Source of the DNA: Caulobacteraceae bacterium
GTDB lineage: Bacteria; Pseudomonadota; Alphaproteobacteria; Caulobacterales; Caulobacteraceae
NCBI GenBank assembly: GCA_947476325.1
Contig: CANJPZ010000003.1
Location: 62,001-126,000 of the forward strand
Direction of reading: 5' to 3'
DNA length: 64,000 nucleotides
Both the position numbers and the translations under genes were made by a program. Of this stretch, positions 35,342 to 43,248 are shown in pieces. Position 1 is the stretch's first letter. Each line of letters begins with the position of its first letter. The notes beneath the pieces are model-generated. The model did not search any database, had not been told where the DNA came from, and was given only the letters and a program-made list of their open reading frames with translations.

Positions 35342-36145
35342 TTACCGCATCCCCAGACTGGCTCCGCCCAGGTGGGCGCCGCCGTCGACCAGAAGAGTCT
35401 CGCCGGTGATGTGCCGCGAAGCCGGAGAGCCCAGGAACACGGCCGCGCCGGCGATATCCTCAGCCTCGGAGGCGACCTGCAGAGGCGTCACCTTCATCTG
35501 GCGCTGGCGCATCTGTTCCATGGCCTGGGGCCCCAGCCCCTTTTCGAACCAGGGGGTGGCGATAAAGCCCGGGCAGATGGCGTTGACGCGGATCTTGGGG
35601 GCCAGCGCCCGGGCCAGATCGATGGTCATGGTTATCATTGCGCCCTTGGAGGCGCAGTAGGGCGTGGATGAGCCCAGGCCCATGACCCCGGCGATCGAGG
35701 CGGTCATCACAACGGCGCCGGCCTTGGGTCCGGCTTCCAGCAGGCTTTTGGCGGCGCGGGTCATCTGGAACGAGCCGATGACATTGACAGCGTAGAGCCG
35801 CTGGAAGTCCTCGGCGTCGACGGCGTCCATGTCCGAGTGGTCCAGCGCCATCTTGGTCATGCCGGCATTGTTGAAAAGTACGTCGATCCGGCTGAACGAC
35901 GCGGCCGCGGCAGCGATACGCTTGCAGTCCTCATCGATGGAGACGTCGCCCTGAACGACGATGGCTTCGGCGCCTTCCTGGCGAACCAGCCCGGCGGTCT
36001 CGTGGGCTTCGGCTTCGCTGCGGGCGTAGTTGATGACAACGGCCTTGGCGCCGCGACTGGCGACCTCGACACAGATCGCGCGTCCCAGGCCTGTCGAGGC
36101 CCCCGTCACCACCACGACGTATCCGTCGAAATCACCCTTGGCCAT
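35342..36145 (-). CDS. Short-chain dehydrogenase/reductase
   Basis: 267-residue classical SDR. NAD(P)-binding TGASTGLG at 14-21, the NNAG motif (LFNNAGMTK), the catalytic Ser (TASIAGV) and the YCASK catalytic pair near residue 160, and the ICPGFIATPW substrate loop. Substrate not predictable. The frame reaches TTG 36160, but ATG 36145 is preceded by GGGAG at a good spacing. The remaining ending (ITGETLLVDGGAHLG) is standard. Divergent from queF with 80 bases between. Confidence 0.93.
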   Translation of the reverse strand: MAKGDFDGYVVVVTGASTGLGRAICVEVASRGAKAVVINYARSEAEAHETAGLVRQEGAEAIVVQGDVSIDEDCKRIAAAAASFSRIDVLFNNAGMTKMALDHSDMDAVDAEDFQRLYAVNVIGSFQMTRAAKSLLEAGPKAGAVVMTASIAGVMGLGSSTPYCASKGAMITMTIDLARALAPKIRVNAICPGFIATPWFEKGLGPQAMEQMRQRQMKVTPLQVASEAEDIAGAAVFLGSPASRHITGETLLVDGGAHLGGASLGMR

Positions 36146-36225
36146 GTCGATCTCCCTCAACCTGATTTGCCAGCGTCATACACAGAGGATTGCCGGGCCG
36201 AAAGCGGGCGGCTAACGCTTTTGCC

Positions 36226-36678
36226 ATGACCGACCCGAACCTGACGCAGCTGGGCCAGCCAGCGCCCATTCCGGCCAGCCCCGCGGCGGCTGTGCTGGAG
36301 CGCGTGGCCAATCCCCATCCGGGAACGCTTTATCTGGCGAGGTTCGCGGCTCCGGAATTCACATCGCTTTGCCCGGTAACCGGCCAGCCCGATTTCGCCC
36401 ATCTGGTCATCGACTATGTGCCGGACGGCTGGCTGATCGAATCCAAGTCGCTCAAGCTTTACCTGGCCGCCTTCCGCACTCACGGCGCCTTCCACGAGGA
36501 CTGCACCCTGGCCATTGCAAAAAGGATCGTCGAGGTCGCCCAGCCCAGATGGTTGCGCATCGGCGGCTACTGGTATCCGCGCGGCGGCATTCCGATCGAT
36601 GTGTTCTGGCAGACCGGACCTGCGCCAGAAGGGCTTTGGGTGCCCGATCAAGGCGTGGCGGCCTATCGGGGTCGCTAG
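36226..36678 (+). CDS. queF: NADPH-dependent preQ0 reductase
   Basis: Reduces 7-cyano-7-deazaguanine to preQ1 for queuosine in tRNA. Short type I enzyme (150 aa) of the tunnelling fold. The active-site cysteine is C49 in [14 protein letters not shown], with the catalytic aspartate D56 seven residues on; the QueF motif ESKSLKLYL near residue 75 and the FHEDC segment are present. No other queuosine genes are nearby. Overlaps the nitroreductase stop by the tetranucleotide CTAG. Confidence 0.95.
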   Translation: MTDPNLTQLGQPAPIPASPAAAVLERVANPHPGTLYLARFAAPEFTSLCPVTGQPDFAHLVIDYVPDGWLIESKSLKLYLAAFRTHGAFHEDCTLAIAKRIVEVAQPRWLRIGGYWYPRGGIPIDVFWQTGPAPEGLWVPDQGVAAYRGR

Positions 36679-37286
36679 CCCGGCCGCATCGTCAGCTTTT
36701 CCACCTCCGGCCGAACCCGTTCCATCGGCGGCTCGGCGGAGGATCCCACATAGATGAAGCCGGCGATCCGCTCGCCATCCGCAAGGCCGAATACGGGCCG
36801 GGCCGCATCGTCATAGGCGTACCAGTCGGTGATCCAGTTGGCGCCGTAACCCATGGCCGTGGCGGTATTGAGCAAGGTCAGGCACACCGCGCCCGCTGAC
36901 ATCAGCTGTTCCCACTCGGGAATCTCGCCGGGCTTTGGCGAAGAGACCACGGCCACCGCGACGGGCGGGGCCTTGAACTTGCCAAGCGCGGCTTCGGCCT
37001 TGGCCGCGTCGGGCCGGGCAGCGGCAATGGCCTGCAACCGGCCGGCAACCGCGTCCTTTGCGGCGCCTTCCAGTACGATGAACCGCCAGGGGGCCAGCTT
37101 GCCGTGATCCGGGACCCGGGCGGCCAGGCGCAGCAAGGTGGTGATCTCGTCCGCCGCAGGGCCAGGCGCCCGCAAGGTCAGGGCCGAAGCCGACCGGCGG
37201 CGTGCGAAAAAGGCCAGGACCTCGGGTGAGGGCGTGGCGGGCAGGGGATCGCCGAACTGCGGCTGGTCTGGAACGTCGATGCTCAT
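36675..37286 (-). CDS. Nitroreductase family protein (YdjA-like)
   Basis: 203-residue FMN-dependent oxidoreductase-like protein. [15 protein letters not shown] aligns with the usual FMN-binding RRS, followed by [52 protein letters not shown] and [12 protein letters not shown]. This is the single-domain YdjA type. Physiological substrate unknown. The ATG at 37286 is chosen; the frame upstream to 37367 codes for no family sequence. Confidence 0.9.
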   Translation of the reverse strand: MSIDVPDQPQFGDPLPATPSPEVLAFFARRRSASALTLRAPGPAADEITTLLRLAARVPDHGKLAPWRFIVLEGAAKDAVAGRLQAIAAARPDAAKAEAALGKFKAPPVAVAVVSSPKPGEIPEWEQLMSAGAVCLTLLNTATAMGYGANWITDWYAYDDAARPVFGLADGERIAGFIYVGSSAEPPMERVRPEVEKLTMRPG

Positions 37287-37451
37287 GATGGGGCCAGTGC
37301 TAGCCCCGCCGCTGACAAATGGCGAGGGGCAGCGTTGCAAGGCGGGGCCGGCGCGCCCACATGGCAAACTCAGGCGTGATTCACGCGATTAACCCACGCT
37401 GTGCTAGTCTGGTCTAAAGACCCCGGCGCAACGAACAAGCGGGAGAGCCCC

Positions 37452-38282
37452 ATGCCGCAGCATCTGGAAGTCGTAAGCCCCGGTCTGGCGCCGCCGGTAT
37501 GGGCCTCGCTGCGCAACGAAGCCCTGCAGGTCGTCAAGACCGAGCCGAGCCTGGCTTCGCTCGTCAATGCCGTCATCCTTCGCCACAACAGCCTGGAAGG
37601 CGCCCTGTCGTTCCAGTTGGCCCGCAAGCTGGGCGACCAGGAGCTGCGGGCCATGAGCCTGCGCGAAGTGGTCGAGGAAGCCCTTTCCGCCGATCCCTCG
37701 ATCATTGAGGCCGTGGAGGCCGACCTGCGCGCTGTCTTTGAACGCGATCCCGCCTGCAAGGGCTATTTGCAGCCCTTCCTCTATTTCAAGGGTTTCCTGG
37801 CGCTGCAGACCTATCGCATCGCCCACTGGCTGCAGGGGCAAGGCCGCGAGCCCCTGGCGCTCTATCTGCAAAGCCGGGTGTCGGAACTGTTCCAGGTCGA
37901 CATCAATCCCTCGGCCAGGATCGGCAAGGGCATCTTTTTTGACCACGGCACCGGCATCGTCATCGGCGAGACGGCGGTGATCGGCGATGATGTGTCCATG
38001 CTGCACGGCGTGACGCTGGGCGGCACGGGCGCCCATCGCGGTGATCGCCACCCCAAGATCGGCAACGGCGTCCTGCTGGGGGCTGGCGCCAAGGTGCTTG
38101 GCAACATCCGCATTGGCGACCACGCCAAGATCGCCGCCGGCTCGGTTGTGCTGAAAAATGTGCCCGCCCATTGCACAGCGGCGGGCGTGCCTGCCCGTCT
38201 GATCAATTGCCCAATCTGCGACGAGCCGGCCCGTACCATGGACCAGACGCTGGCCGACGCGGTGTTCGACTACGTCATCTGA
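37452..38282 (+). CDS. cysE: Serine O-acetyltransferase
   Basis: Makes O-acetylserine, the first step to cysteine. N-terminal helical domain (WASLRNEALQVVKTEPSLASLV) and C-terminal left-handed beta helix with hexapeptide repeats: FFDHGTGIVIGETAVIGDD and the catalytic HGVTLGGTG, then HPKIGNGVLLGAGAKVLGN. 276 aa, normal. GGGAGA lies 5 bases before the ATG. The DUF3126 gene that follows is its usual neighbour in alphaproteobacteria; no cysK is in the window. Confidence 0.96.
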   Translation: MPQHLEVVSPGLAPPVWASLRNEALQVVKTEPSLASLVNAVILRHNSLEGALSFQLARKLGDQELRAMSLREVVEEALSADPSIIEAVEADLRAVFERDPACKGYLQPFLYFKGFLALQTYRIAHWLQGQGREPLALYLQSRVSELFQVDINPSARIGKGIFFDHGTGIVIGETAVIGDDVSMLHGVTLGGTGAHRGDRHPKIGNGVLLGAGAKVLGNIRIGDHAKIAAGSVVLKNVPAHCTAAGVPARLINCPICDEPARTMDQTLADAVFDYVI

Positions 38283-38366
38283 GGAATTGCCCGCGAGTCA
38301 TTCGCTTTGGGGCTTGCCCGGAGGAATTGACCCGCTAGGTTCCGGGCCATTCGAAGGAGAACCTCC

Positions 38367-38573
38367 ATGGACGCCAAGGCCATCAAGCGCGTTGAAACCC
38401 ACCTGCGGGCCACCTTCGCCAATGCGCGCATCCTGGTAACCCCGCGCAAGCAGTCGGACAGCTGCGAGGTCTATGTCGGCGAAGAGTTCATCGGCGTGGT
38501 CTTCGAAGACGAGGACGAAGCCGGCTCCTACATGTTCGAAATGGCGATCCTGGCGGAAGACCTTCAGGGGTAG
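38367..38573 (+). CDS. DUF3126 family protein
   Basis: 68-residue acidic protein matching the DUF3126 family, a small protein found almost always after cysE in alphaproteobacteria: IKRVETHLRATFANARILVTPRKQ, DSCEVYVGEEFIGVVFEDEDEGSY-type end. GAAGGAG before the ATG. Function unknown; the linkage suggests a role near sulfur assimilation (inference). Confidence 0.88.
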   Translation: MDAKAIKRVETHLRATFANARILVTPRKQSDSCEVYVGEEFIGVVFEDEDEAGSYMFEMAILAEDLQG

Positions 38574-38645
38574 AAACCCGCCCTTCGCCTGGCGGAGGTC
38601 TGGCCAGGGCTTCAATCACAACGCGACATCCAGCCACTTCCTGAA

Positions 38646-38675
38646 CGTTCGCCCCCGCTTTCGCGGGGACGAACG
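38646..38675. repeat. Intergenic palindrome, possible dispersed repeat
   Basis: Stem of CGTTCG and CCCCGC paired with GCGGGG and CGAACG, with a TTTC loop and one mismatch. It sits between the DUF3126 and phoH stops and is not followed by a T run. Elements with a CCCCGC-TTTC-GCGGGG core are frequent between genes in related genomes, but I cannot count copies here beyond this one. Confidence 0.45.
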
Positions 38676-38707
38676 GAGTGTAAATTGTTGAGTTGAGGCG
38701 TTTGCCC

Positions 38708-39481
38708 CTACAAAACGTGCAGCATCTCCGCGACCAGGGGGTGGCGGACGATGTCGGCTTCGGCGAGGCGGACCACGGCGATGTTGTTCAGCGCCTCGAA
38801 GCGGTCGGCGACGTCAGCCAGTCCGGAAATGCCCGGCAGAAGATCCGACTGCTGCGGATCGCCAGTGACCACCATGGTCGAGTTCCAGCCCAGCCGGGTC
38901 AACAGCATCTTGAGCTGCACATAGGTGCAGTTCTGGGCCTCATCGATGACCACGAAGGCGTTGTTAAGGGTGCGACCGCGCATATAGCCTACCGGCGCAA
39001 TCTCGATGGCGCCCTCGGCCATAAACGAGCGGACCCGCTTCATCGACAGCCGGTCGGACAGGGCGTCGTACAGGGGGCGCAAATAGGGGGCGAGCTTGTC
39101 TTCCATGTCGCCGGGCAGAAATCCGATAGACTCGCCGGCCTCTACAGCCGGGCGGGACAGGACGATACGGCCGACCTTGCCGGCCTCCAGCGCCTCTACA
39201 GCCTTGGCGATGGCCAGATAGGTCTTGCCGGTGCCGGCGGGGCCAAGCGCCATGACCAGGTTCTTTTCGTCCATGGCGGCGATCAGGCGGCCCTGGCCTT
39301 CGGATTTCGGCTTGATGGTCTTGAGGTAACCCTGCTCGCGCCCATCATCGTTGGAGCCCAGGGGCGACCAGCCGCCGCCGACGGGCAGGCGGCGAACCTT
39401 TGAATCCTCATGCCGGGCGTCATAGCGGGGGGCGTCATAGGCGCCTTCCCTTACAATCCGCTTCACCGCGCGCTTGGTCAT
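38708..39481 (-). CDS. PhoH family ATPase/RNA-binding protein
   Basis: 257-residue PhoH-type ATPase. Walker A GPAGTGKT at 80-87, the SRPAVEAGESIGFLPGDMEDK block, Walker B VVIDEAQNC near residue 185 and VVTGDPQQSDL follow. The function of the family is unclear; some members are linked to RNA or phosphate stress. It is not next to ybeY or miaB as the usual PhoH-like gene is, so it is a separate paralogue. A structured leader with a terminator lies immediately upstream, which suggests control by attenuation. Start ATG 39481 has GGAG about 10 bases upstream. Confidence 0.9.
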   Translation of the reverse strand: MTKRAVKRIVREGAYDAPRYDARHEDSKVRRLPVGGGWSPLGSNDDGREQGYLKTIKPKSEGQGRLIAAMDEKNLVMALGPAGTGKTYLAIAKAVEALEAGKVGRIVLSRPAVEAGESIGFLPGDMEDKLAPYLRPLYDALSDRLSMKRVRSFMAEGAIEIAPVGYMRGRTLNNAFVVIDEAQNCTYVQLKMLLTRLGWNSTMVVTGDPQQSDLLPGISGLADVADRFEALNNIAVVRLAEADIVRHPLVAEMLHVL

Positions 39482-39503
39482 GTTGATGCTCCATGAGGAC
39501 AAG

Positions 39504-39533
39504 AAAAAAGGGCGCGTCCGAAATGGACCGCCC
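39504..39533 (-). terminator. Rho-independent terminator just upstream of phoH
   Basis: Read on the minus strand: GGGCGGTCC, loop, GGACGCGCCC, then six T residues. The T run ends 22 bases before the phoH ATG and the phoH ribosome-binding site follows at once, the arrangement of a conditional attenuator. Confidence 0.78.
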
Positions 39534-39745
39534 CTGGGGTAGTTCTGACGATGGGAAGTGCGCCGCGCGCGCCCGGAGGCTCGACTGGACCAAAGAGTGG
39601 CGGGCTTGAAAACCGCCTGGGCACTCTACGCGACACCCGCATCTCCCAAAAAGGAGGCCAGGACGCGAACACCGCGTCATGGTGGGCGATGAGGCAGGCA
39701 ACGGGCCTGCCGAATCGCCCGGCTCGTGTGATGCTAGCCTTGCAC
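39504..39745 (-). ncRNA. Structured leader or small RNA upstream of phoH (candidate)
   Basis: This stretch (the gap between phoH and the next gene is 315 bases) has no gene but is highly structured. On the minus strand, in order: a 7+7 base-pair hairpin (39684-39720), a small hairpin GACGCG/CGCGTC (39662-39678), a 10-base closing stem (39638-39647 with 39553-39562, one mismatch, one wobble) that encloses a 6+5 base-pair hairpin (39594-39627), then a rho-independent terminator (39504-39533) only 22 bases before the phoH start. GGGCGCG at 39568-39574 could pair with the terminator 3' arm and so act as an antiterminator. I know of no Rfam family that matches. The transcription start, and therefore the upstream limit, is a guess. 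Confidence 0.45.
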
Positions 39746-39796
39746 ACCAGTTGTTAAGCAAGCTCAAACGTCGTGTTCACAAAAGGGTTTTCAAAA

Positions 39797-40330
39797 ATGG
39801 CCGTATTTGACCTGGGTGAGAAATCCCCGATCCTGCCGCCAGCCGGCCACTACTGGATCGCACCGAACGCCCAGGTGATTGGCGCGGTCGAGTTGAAAGC
39901 CAACGCCAGCATATGGTTCGGCGCCACCTTGCGCGGCGACAACGACCCCATCGTCATCGGCGAAAACTCCAACGTTCAGGACGGCAGCGTTCTGCACACC
40001 GACGAGGGCGTGCCCCTGGTCGTCGGCGCCAATGTGACCATCGGCCACATGGTGATGCTGCATGGCTGCCAGATCGGCGACGGATCCCTGATCGGCATAG
40101 GCTCAATCGTTCTGAACCGGTCCCGGATCGGCAAGGGCTGTCTGGTCGGCGCCAATACCCTGATCACCGAGGGCAAGGAATTTCCCGACGGCTCGATGAT
40201 CATGGGCTCGCCCGGGCGGGTGGTGCGTACCCTGTCGCCGGAAGAGTCCGCGGCCCTGGCGATGAGCGCGGCCCACTATGTCACCAACTGGCGCCGATAC
40301 GCCCGCGACTTGAGTGAACGCGGCGCCTAA
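39797..40330 (+). CDS. Gamma carbonic anhydrase family protein
   Basis: 177-residue left-handed beta-helix protein of the gamma-CA/YrdA type. The zinc histidines appear in SVLHTDEG and [10 protein letters not shown]; the [20 protein letters not shown] block is standard. It lacks the long acidic loop of the archaeal enzyme, so catalytic activity is doubtful; such proteins may act as acetyltransferase-like or unknown. ATG 39797 follows AAAAA without a strong ribosome-binding site; an in-frame alternative start lies at 39773. Confidence 0.9.
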   Translation: MAVFDLGEKSPILPPAGHYWIAPNAQVIGAVELKANASIWFGATLRGDNDPIVIGENSNVQDGSVLHTDEGVPLVVGANVTIGHMVMLHGCQIGDGSLIGIGSIVLNRSRIGKGCLVGANTLITEGKEFPDGSMIMGSPGRVVRTLSPEESAALAMSAAHYVTNWRRYARDLSERGA

Positions 40331-40551
40331 AAAATTGAACAGCGTCAAGATGATGCGGTCGCCGCACTGCGGCGATGTGATCACGACTGCGGCATACCCT
40401 CGAAAAGCCGTTGAAAAACCCTATCTAACAAGGGAGGCAGCGGGACTAAACAGGCGTTGAAACCTGCCCGGTTGTTGTGTATTGGCGCTCCCCGATTGCT
40501 GCGGCGCATCGTGCCTCGTAGCGGAGCGTCGTTGTGGAAAGGCGAGTGGAT

Positions 40552-40908
40552 ATGCTGCTCACCATGATGAAGGCCAAGCTGCACAGGGCCACGGTCACCC
40601 AGGCCGACCTGGAGTATGAAGGTTCGATCGCCATTGACCGCAATCTGATGGAAGCCTCCGGCATCCTGCCACACGAGCAGGTTGATGTGCTGAACATCAC
40701 CACCGGCGCCCGTTTCACCACCTACGCCATCGAGGCGCCGCGCGGCTCCCGCGTGATCGGCGTCAATGGCGCGGCCGCCCGGCTGGTGCAAAAGGGCGAC
40801 AAGGTCATTGTGGTGACCTATTGTCAGGTGGATGCCAGTGAAGCGCGCAATTACAATCCGACGGTCGTCCTTCTCGATGAAGGCAATGAGATCAAACGCG
40901 CCGCGTAG
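40552..40908 (+). CDS. panD: Aspartate 1-decarboxylase (pyruvoyl enzyme)
   Basis: Makes beta-alanine for pantothenate. The proenzyme cuts itself at Gly24-Ser25 in YEGSIAID to form the pyruvoyl group; [14 protein letters not shown] precedes and the [20 protein letters not shown] end is standard. 118 aa, normal length. No panB or panC nearby. An in-frame start at 40534 exists, but 40552 gives [13 protein letters not shown], the usual opening. The 221 bases upstream hold only an 8-base inverted repeat (40359-40375). Confidence 0.95.
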   Translation: MLLTMMKAKLHRATVTQADLEYEGSIAIDRNLMEASGILPHEQVDVLNITTGARFTTYAIEAPRGSRVIGVNGAAARLVQKGDKVIVVTYCQVDASEARNYNPTVVLLDEGNEIKRAA

Positions 40909-41341
40909 GGTCCTTTCTGGCCTGGTGGTGGTCCTGTCCGCCGCTGTCCTCACATCCTGTGCGCCCAAACCGCCGTCGGGCGTGGACGAGCGCGCCCTGA
41001 TAGAGGCCATCGGCGAGGCTATTGGCGATCCAGGCACCTGTGTGGTGCTGGCCCAGGCCAAGACCGGCAAAGTGATCTGGCAGTACCAGGCCCTGACCCA
41101 GTGCAGCACGCCGGTCCCTTCCTGCGAGGGGTCAGGCATTCGAACCACCGACGATCTGGCCAGGGCGACGGCCCTGGGCGGTCCGTCGGTCCGGAGCGGA
41201 TGCCAGAACGTCAGCTGGGCCTCAGGCCCGACGCCGCGCGCCGATGTAATCTATGCCGCCATGATGCAGGGCAAACGCGCCATGCCGGGCATCGTTATGG
41301 CTGATCGGCTGGATCAGGCCTTCAAGGACACCGGTTTCTGA
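40886..41341 (+). CDS. Lipoprotein of unknown function
   Basis: 151-residue protein with lipoprotein signal: a basic start ([10 protein letters not shown]), hydrophobic core ([14 protein letters not shown]) and lipobox VLTSC, then a soluble domain with conserved-looking cysteine pairs ([12 protein letters not shown] and SGCQNVSW). The start at 40886 overlaps panD by 23 bases and has GAAGG 3-8 bases before it; another ATG lies at 40877. Probably translated with panD. Function unknown. Confidence 0.7.
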   Translation: MRSNAPRRVLSGLVVVLSAAVLTSCAPKPPSGVDERALIEAIGEAIGDPGTCVVLAQAKTGKVIWQYQALTQCSTPVPSCEGSGIRTTDDLARATALGGPSVRSGCQNVSWASGPTPRADVIYAAMMQGKRAMPGIVMADRLDQAFKDTGF

Positions 41342-42085
41342 TCAGCGGCCGGCACTGAGCTGGTAGACCGCATTGACGTCGACACGTACCGACAACTCGC
41401 CGCCGGACACCGAGGTCGACTCGTCCTTGGCCATTCCGCGCGCCAGCATGGCCATCGGAACCGGCTGGGGCGGCGAATAGCCTCCGCCTTCCGACAGATT
41501 GATCAGCCGGGCAATCCGCAGGCCGGTGGCTTCCGCATAGAGGTCTGCCTTGGCCTTCAGGGCTGCCACGGCCTGGCGGCGGGCGTTATCTTCAGCCGTG
41601 CGCGGATCGCGCAGGCCAAAGCCGATGCCGTTGATCTGGTTGGAGCCGGCGCTGACCACCGCATCGATGGCCTGGCCCAGTTTGCTCAGGTCCATGACGC
41701 GGATGGTGACCTGGTTGCTGGCTTGATAGCCGCGCAGCAGGGGCGGCTGGTTTTCACGATAGTCGTACTGGGACGACAGGTTGAGGTTCGAGGTCTGGAT
41801 ATCGCGCTCGGCGATTCCCTGGCGCGTCAGGGCGGCCATCACCTGATTCATCCGAAGGCCGTTCTGGCGCATGGCCTCGACGGCGGTGGGGGCCTCGGTC
41901 ATCACCCCGACATTGATGGTGGCCATGTCGGGCGCGATACGCACCTCGCCATAGGCCGACAGGTTCAGGGTGGTGGCGTTGAACATCGCCTCGGCGGCGG
42001 TCTGGGGCGCGGACTGGGCGTGAGCGGCAAGGGCGCTCGTCGCGAACAGCGCGCCAAGCGCCGCGGCGCGAATGAGAGTCTTCAT
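41342..42085 (-). CDS. SIMPL (DUF541) domain exported protein
   Basis: 247-residue periplasmic protein: signal peptide KTLIRAAALGALFATSALAAHA, then a SIMPL domain with LNLSAYGEVRIAPDMATINVGVMTEAPTA (split by a short turn), LSSQYDYRENQPPLLRGYQASNQ and the GLRDPRTAEDNARRQAVAALKAKADLYAEATG block. Family members are linked to oxidative stress and channel interaction; role open. AAGGAG is 8 bases before ATG 42085. Its stop touches the stop of the lipoprotein gene. Confidence 0.88.
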   Translation of the reverse strand: MKTLIRAAALGALFATSALAAHAQSAPQTAAEAMFNATTLNLSAYGEVRIAPDMATINVGVMTEAPTAVEAMRQNGLRMNQVMAALTRQGIAERDIQTSNLNLSSQYDYRENQPPLLRGYQASNQVTIRVMDLSKLGQAIDAVVSAGSNQINGIGFGLRDPRTAEDNARRQAVAALKAKADLYAEATGLRIARLINLSEGGGYSPPQPVPMAMLARGMAKDESTSVSGGELSVRVDVNAVYQLSAGR

Positions 42086-42172
42086 GGTGCAGTCTCCTTG
42101 GGTCTGGCGCAGGTGCAACGCATCAGACGCTAAAGCGGCCACGATGAACCGGCGCTGTACGGAAAACGCGCC

Positions 42173-43051
42173 CTAGCGCATCAGTTCGCGGACCTTGTCC
42201 TTGATGGCGTCAGCCCACAGACCATAGCCTTTGAGGGTCGGATGCAGGCCATCGGCCATGATCTCGGTGGTCAGGGTCCCGTCGGGCGTCAGGAACCTGT
42301 CGCCGATGTCCATGTAGAAGACGTGCTTGTTGTCCGCGACGTGAGACAGATTGTAGTTCAGCTCGCGGATCTGGGCCCGGAACGGATTGTCCGCCGCCGC
42401 GCCACGCGGAAAGACTCCCAGGACCAGCACCTTGGCCTGGGGTTGGCGGGTGCGGAACTCGCGAATGATCGCCGCATCGCCCGCCGCGATCTCGGCCAGG
42501 CCGTTTCGATTGATGTTGTTGGTGCCCAGCATGAAAACGATCAGCTTGGCCTTGAAGCCTTCCAGCTCGCCGTTTTGCATGCGCCACAGCACGCCCTGGG
42601 TGGTGTCGCCGGCGATGCCCCAGTTGGCGGCCTTCAGCGGCGCAAAAGTCTTGTCCCACTCGGGCCGGCCGCGGGCGTCCATCTGCCACCAGTCGGTGAT
42701 GGAATCGCCGACGAACAGCAGATCGATGTTTCCCCGCTTGGCCACCGTGACGAAACACTGGTGGCGGGCATCGTCGCGGGGGCGAGGCTGGGTGGCAGGC
42801 GTCGCGGGCGGCGCCGGCGGCGCTGGACCTCGAGCGGGCGCGCCCGGCGTTGCAGCGGGCGCAGCGCCCCGGCCGGGGGTCGCAGTGGTCACGGGCGGGG
42901 TGGCGGCGCGCGCCGGCGCGGCGGGGGCCTGGATCACGCAAGGCGCTGTGCCCGGAACCGGTAGCGTGGACGCCGCAGGCGGCTGGGCGCTGGCGACGGT
43001 GGTCAGGCCGGCCAGAACGGCGGCCATAACAGCGACGGATCGGATGTGCAT
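42173..43051 (-). CDS. SGNH/GDSL hydrolase, exported
   Basis: 292-residue exported esterase-like protein. Signal peptide (SVAVMAAVLAGLTTVASA), then a long Pro/Ala/Thr-rich linker from about 25 to 100 (low complexity), then the SGNH domain: FVGDSITDWW (block I, serine nucleophile), NWGIAGDTTQ (block II), MLGTNNI (block III) and DGLHPTLKGYGLWA (catalytic Asp-His). It resembles platelet-activating-factor acetylhydrolase-type and carbohydrate esterases. Substrate unknown. ATG 43051 follows GGGGGCC. Confidence 0.92.
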   Translation of the reverse strand: MHIRSVAVMAAVLAGLTTVASAQPPAASTLPVPGTAPCVIQAPAAPARAATPPVTTATPGRGAAPAATPGAPARGPAPPAPPATPATQPRPRDDARHQCFVTVAKRGNIDLLFVGDSITDWWQMDARGRPEWDKTFAPLKAANWGIAGDTTQGVLWRMQNGELEGFKAKLIVFMLGTNNINRNGLAEIAAGDAAIIREFRTRQPQAKVLVLGVFPRGAAADNPFRAQIRELNYNLSHVADNKHVFYMDIGDRFLTPDGTLTTEIMADGLHPTLKGYGLWADAIKDKVRELMR

Positions 43052-43168
43052 AAAGGCCCCCTGGATGACTAGCGCCGCTAGATTTCGCAGGATGTCCTTC
43101 AAAGGCGCCGTCCGTCAATCTGTGACGCGTTGCGCCGCGGGTTCGGCGCATGGTAACCGGACGCCCAT

Positions 43169-43244
43169 AGGCCCGTAGCTCAATGGTTAGAGCCGACCGC
43201 TCATAACGGTCTGGTTGTAGGTTCGAGTCCTACCGGGCCTACCA
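43169..43244 (+). tRNA. tRNA with anticodon CAT, probable tRNA-Ile2
   Basis: 76 bases with encoded CCA. Acceptor stem AGGCCCG/CGGGCCT; anticodon stem GACCG/CGGTC with loop CTCATAA giving CAT. The D loop and T arm (GTAGGTTCGAGTCCTAC) are regular. CAT occurs in initiator Met, elongator Met and lysidine-modified Ile. The A1:T72 pair and the AGGC...GCCT acceptor resemble isoleucine tRNAs, so Ile2 is favoured over elongator Met; initiator is unlikely. Confidence 0.9.
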
Positions 43245-43248
43245 TCCC

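Noticed and set aside
39553-39648. tRNA-Ser-like stretch (GAGTGG and CTTGAAAACCGCC) on the plus strand
   Set aside because: No T arm, no 3' CCA and wrong spacing; the closing stem belongs better to the phoH leader structure.
39504-39745. 6S RNA, tmRNA, RNase P RNA or SRP RNA
   Set aside because: No long rod-like hairpin, no tag peptide frame or T loop, and none of the conserved RNase P or SRP motifs.
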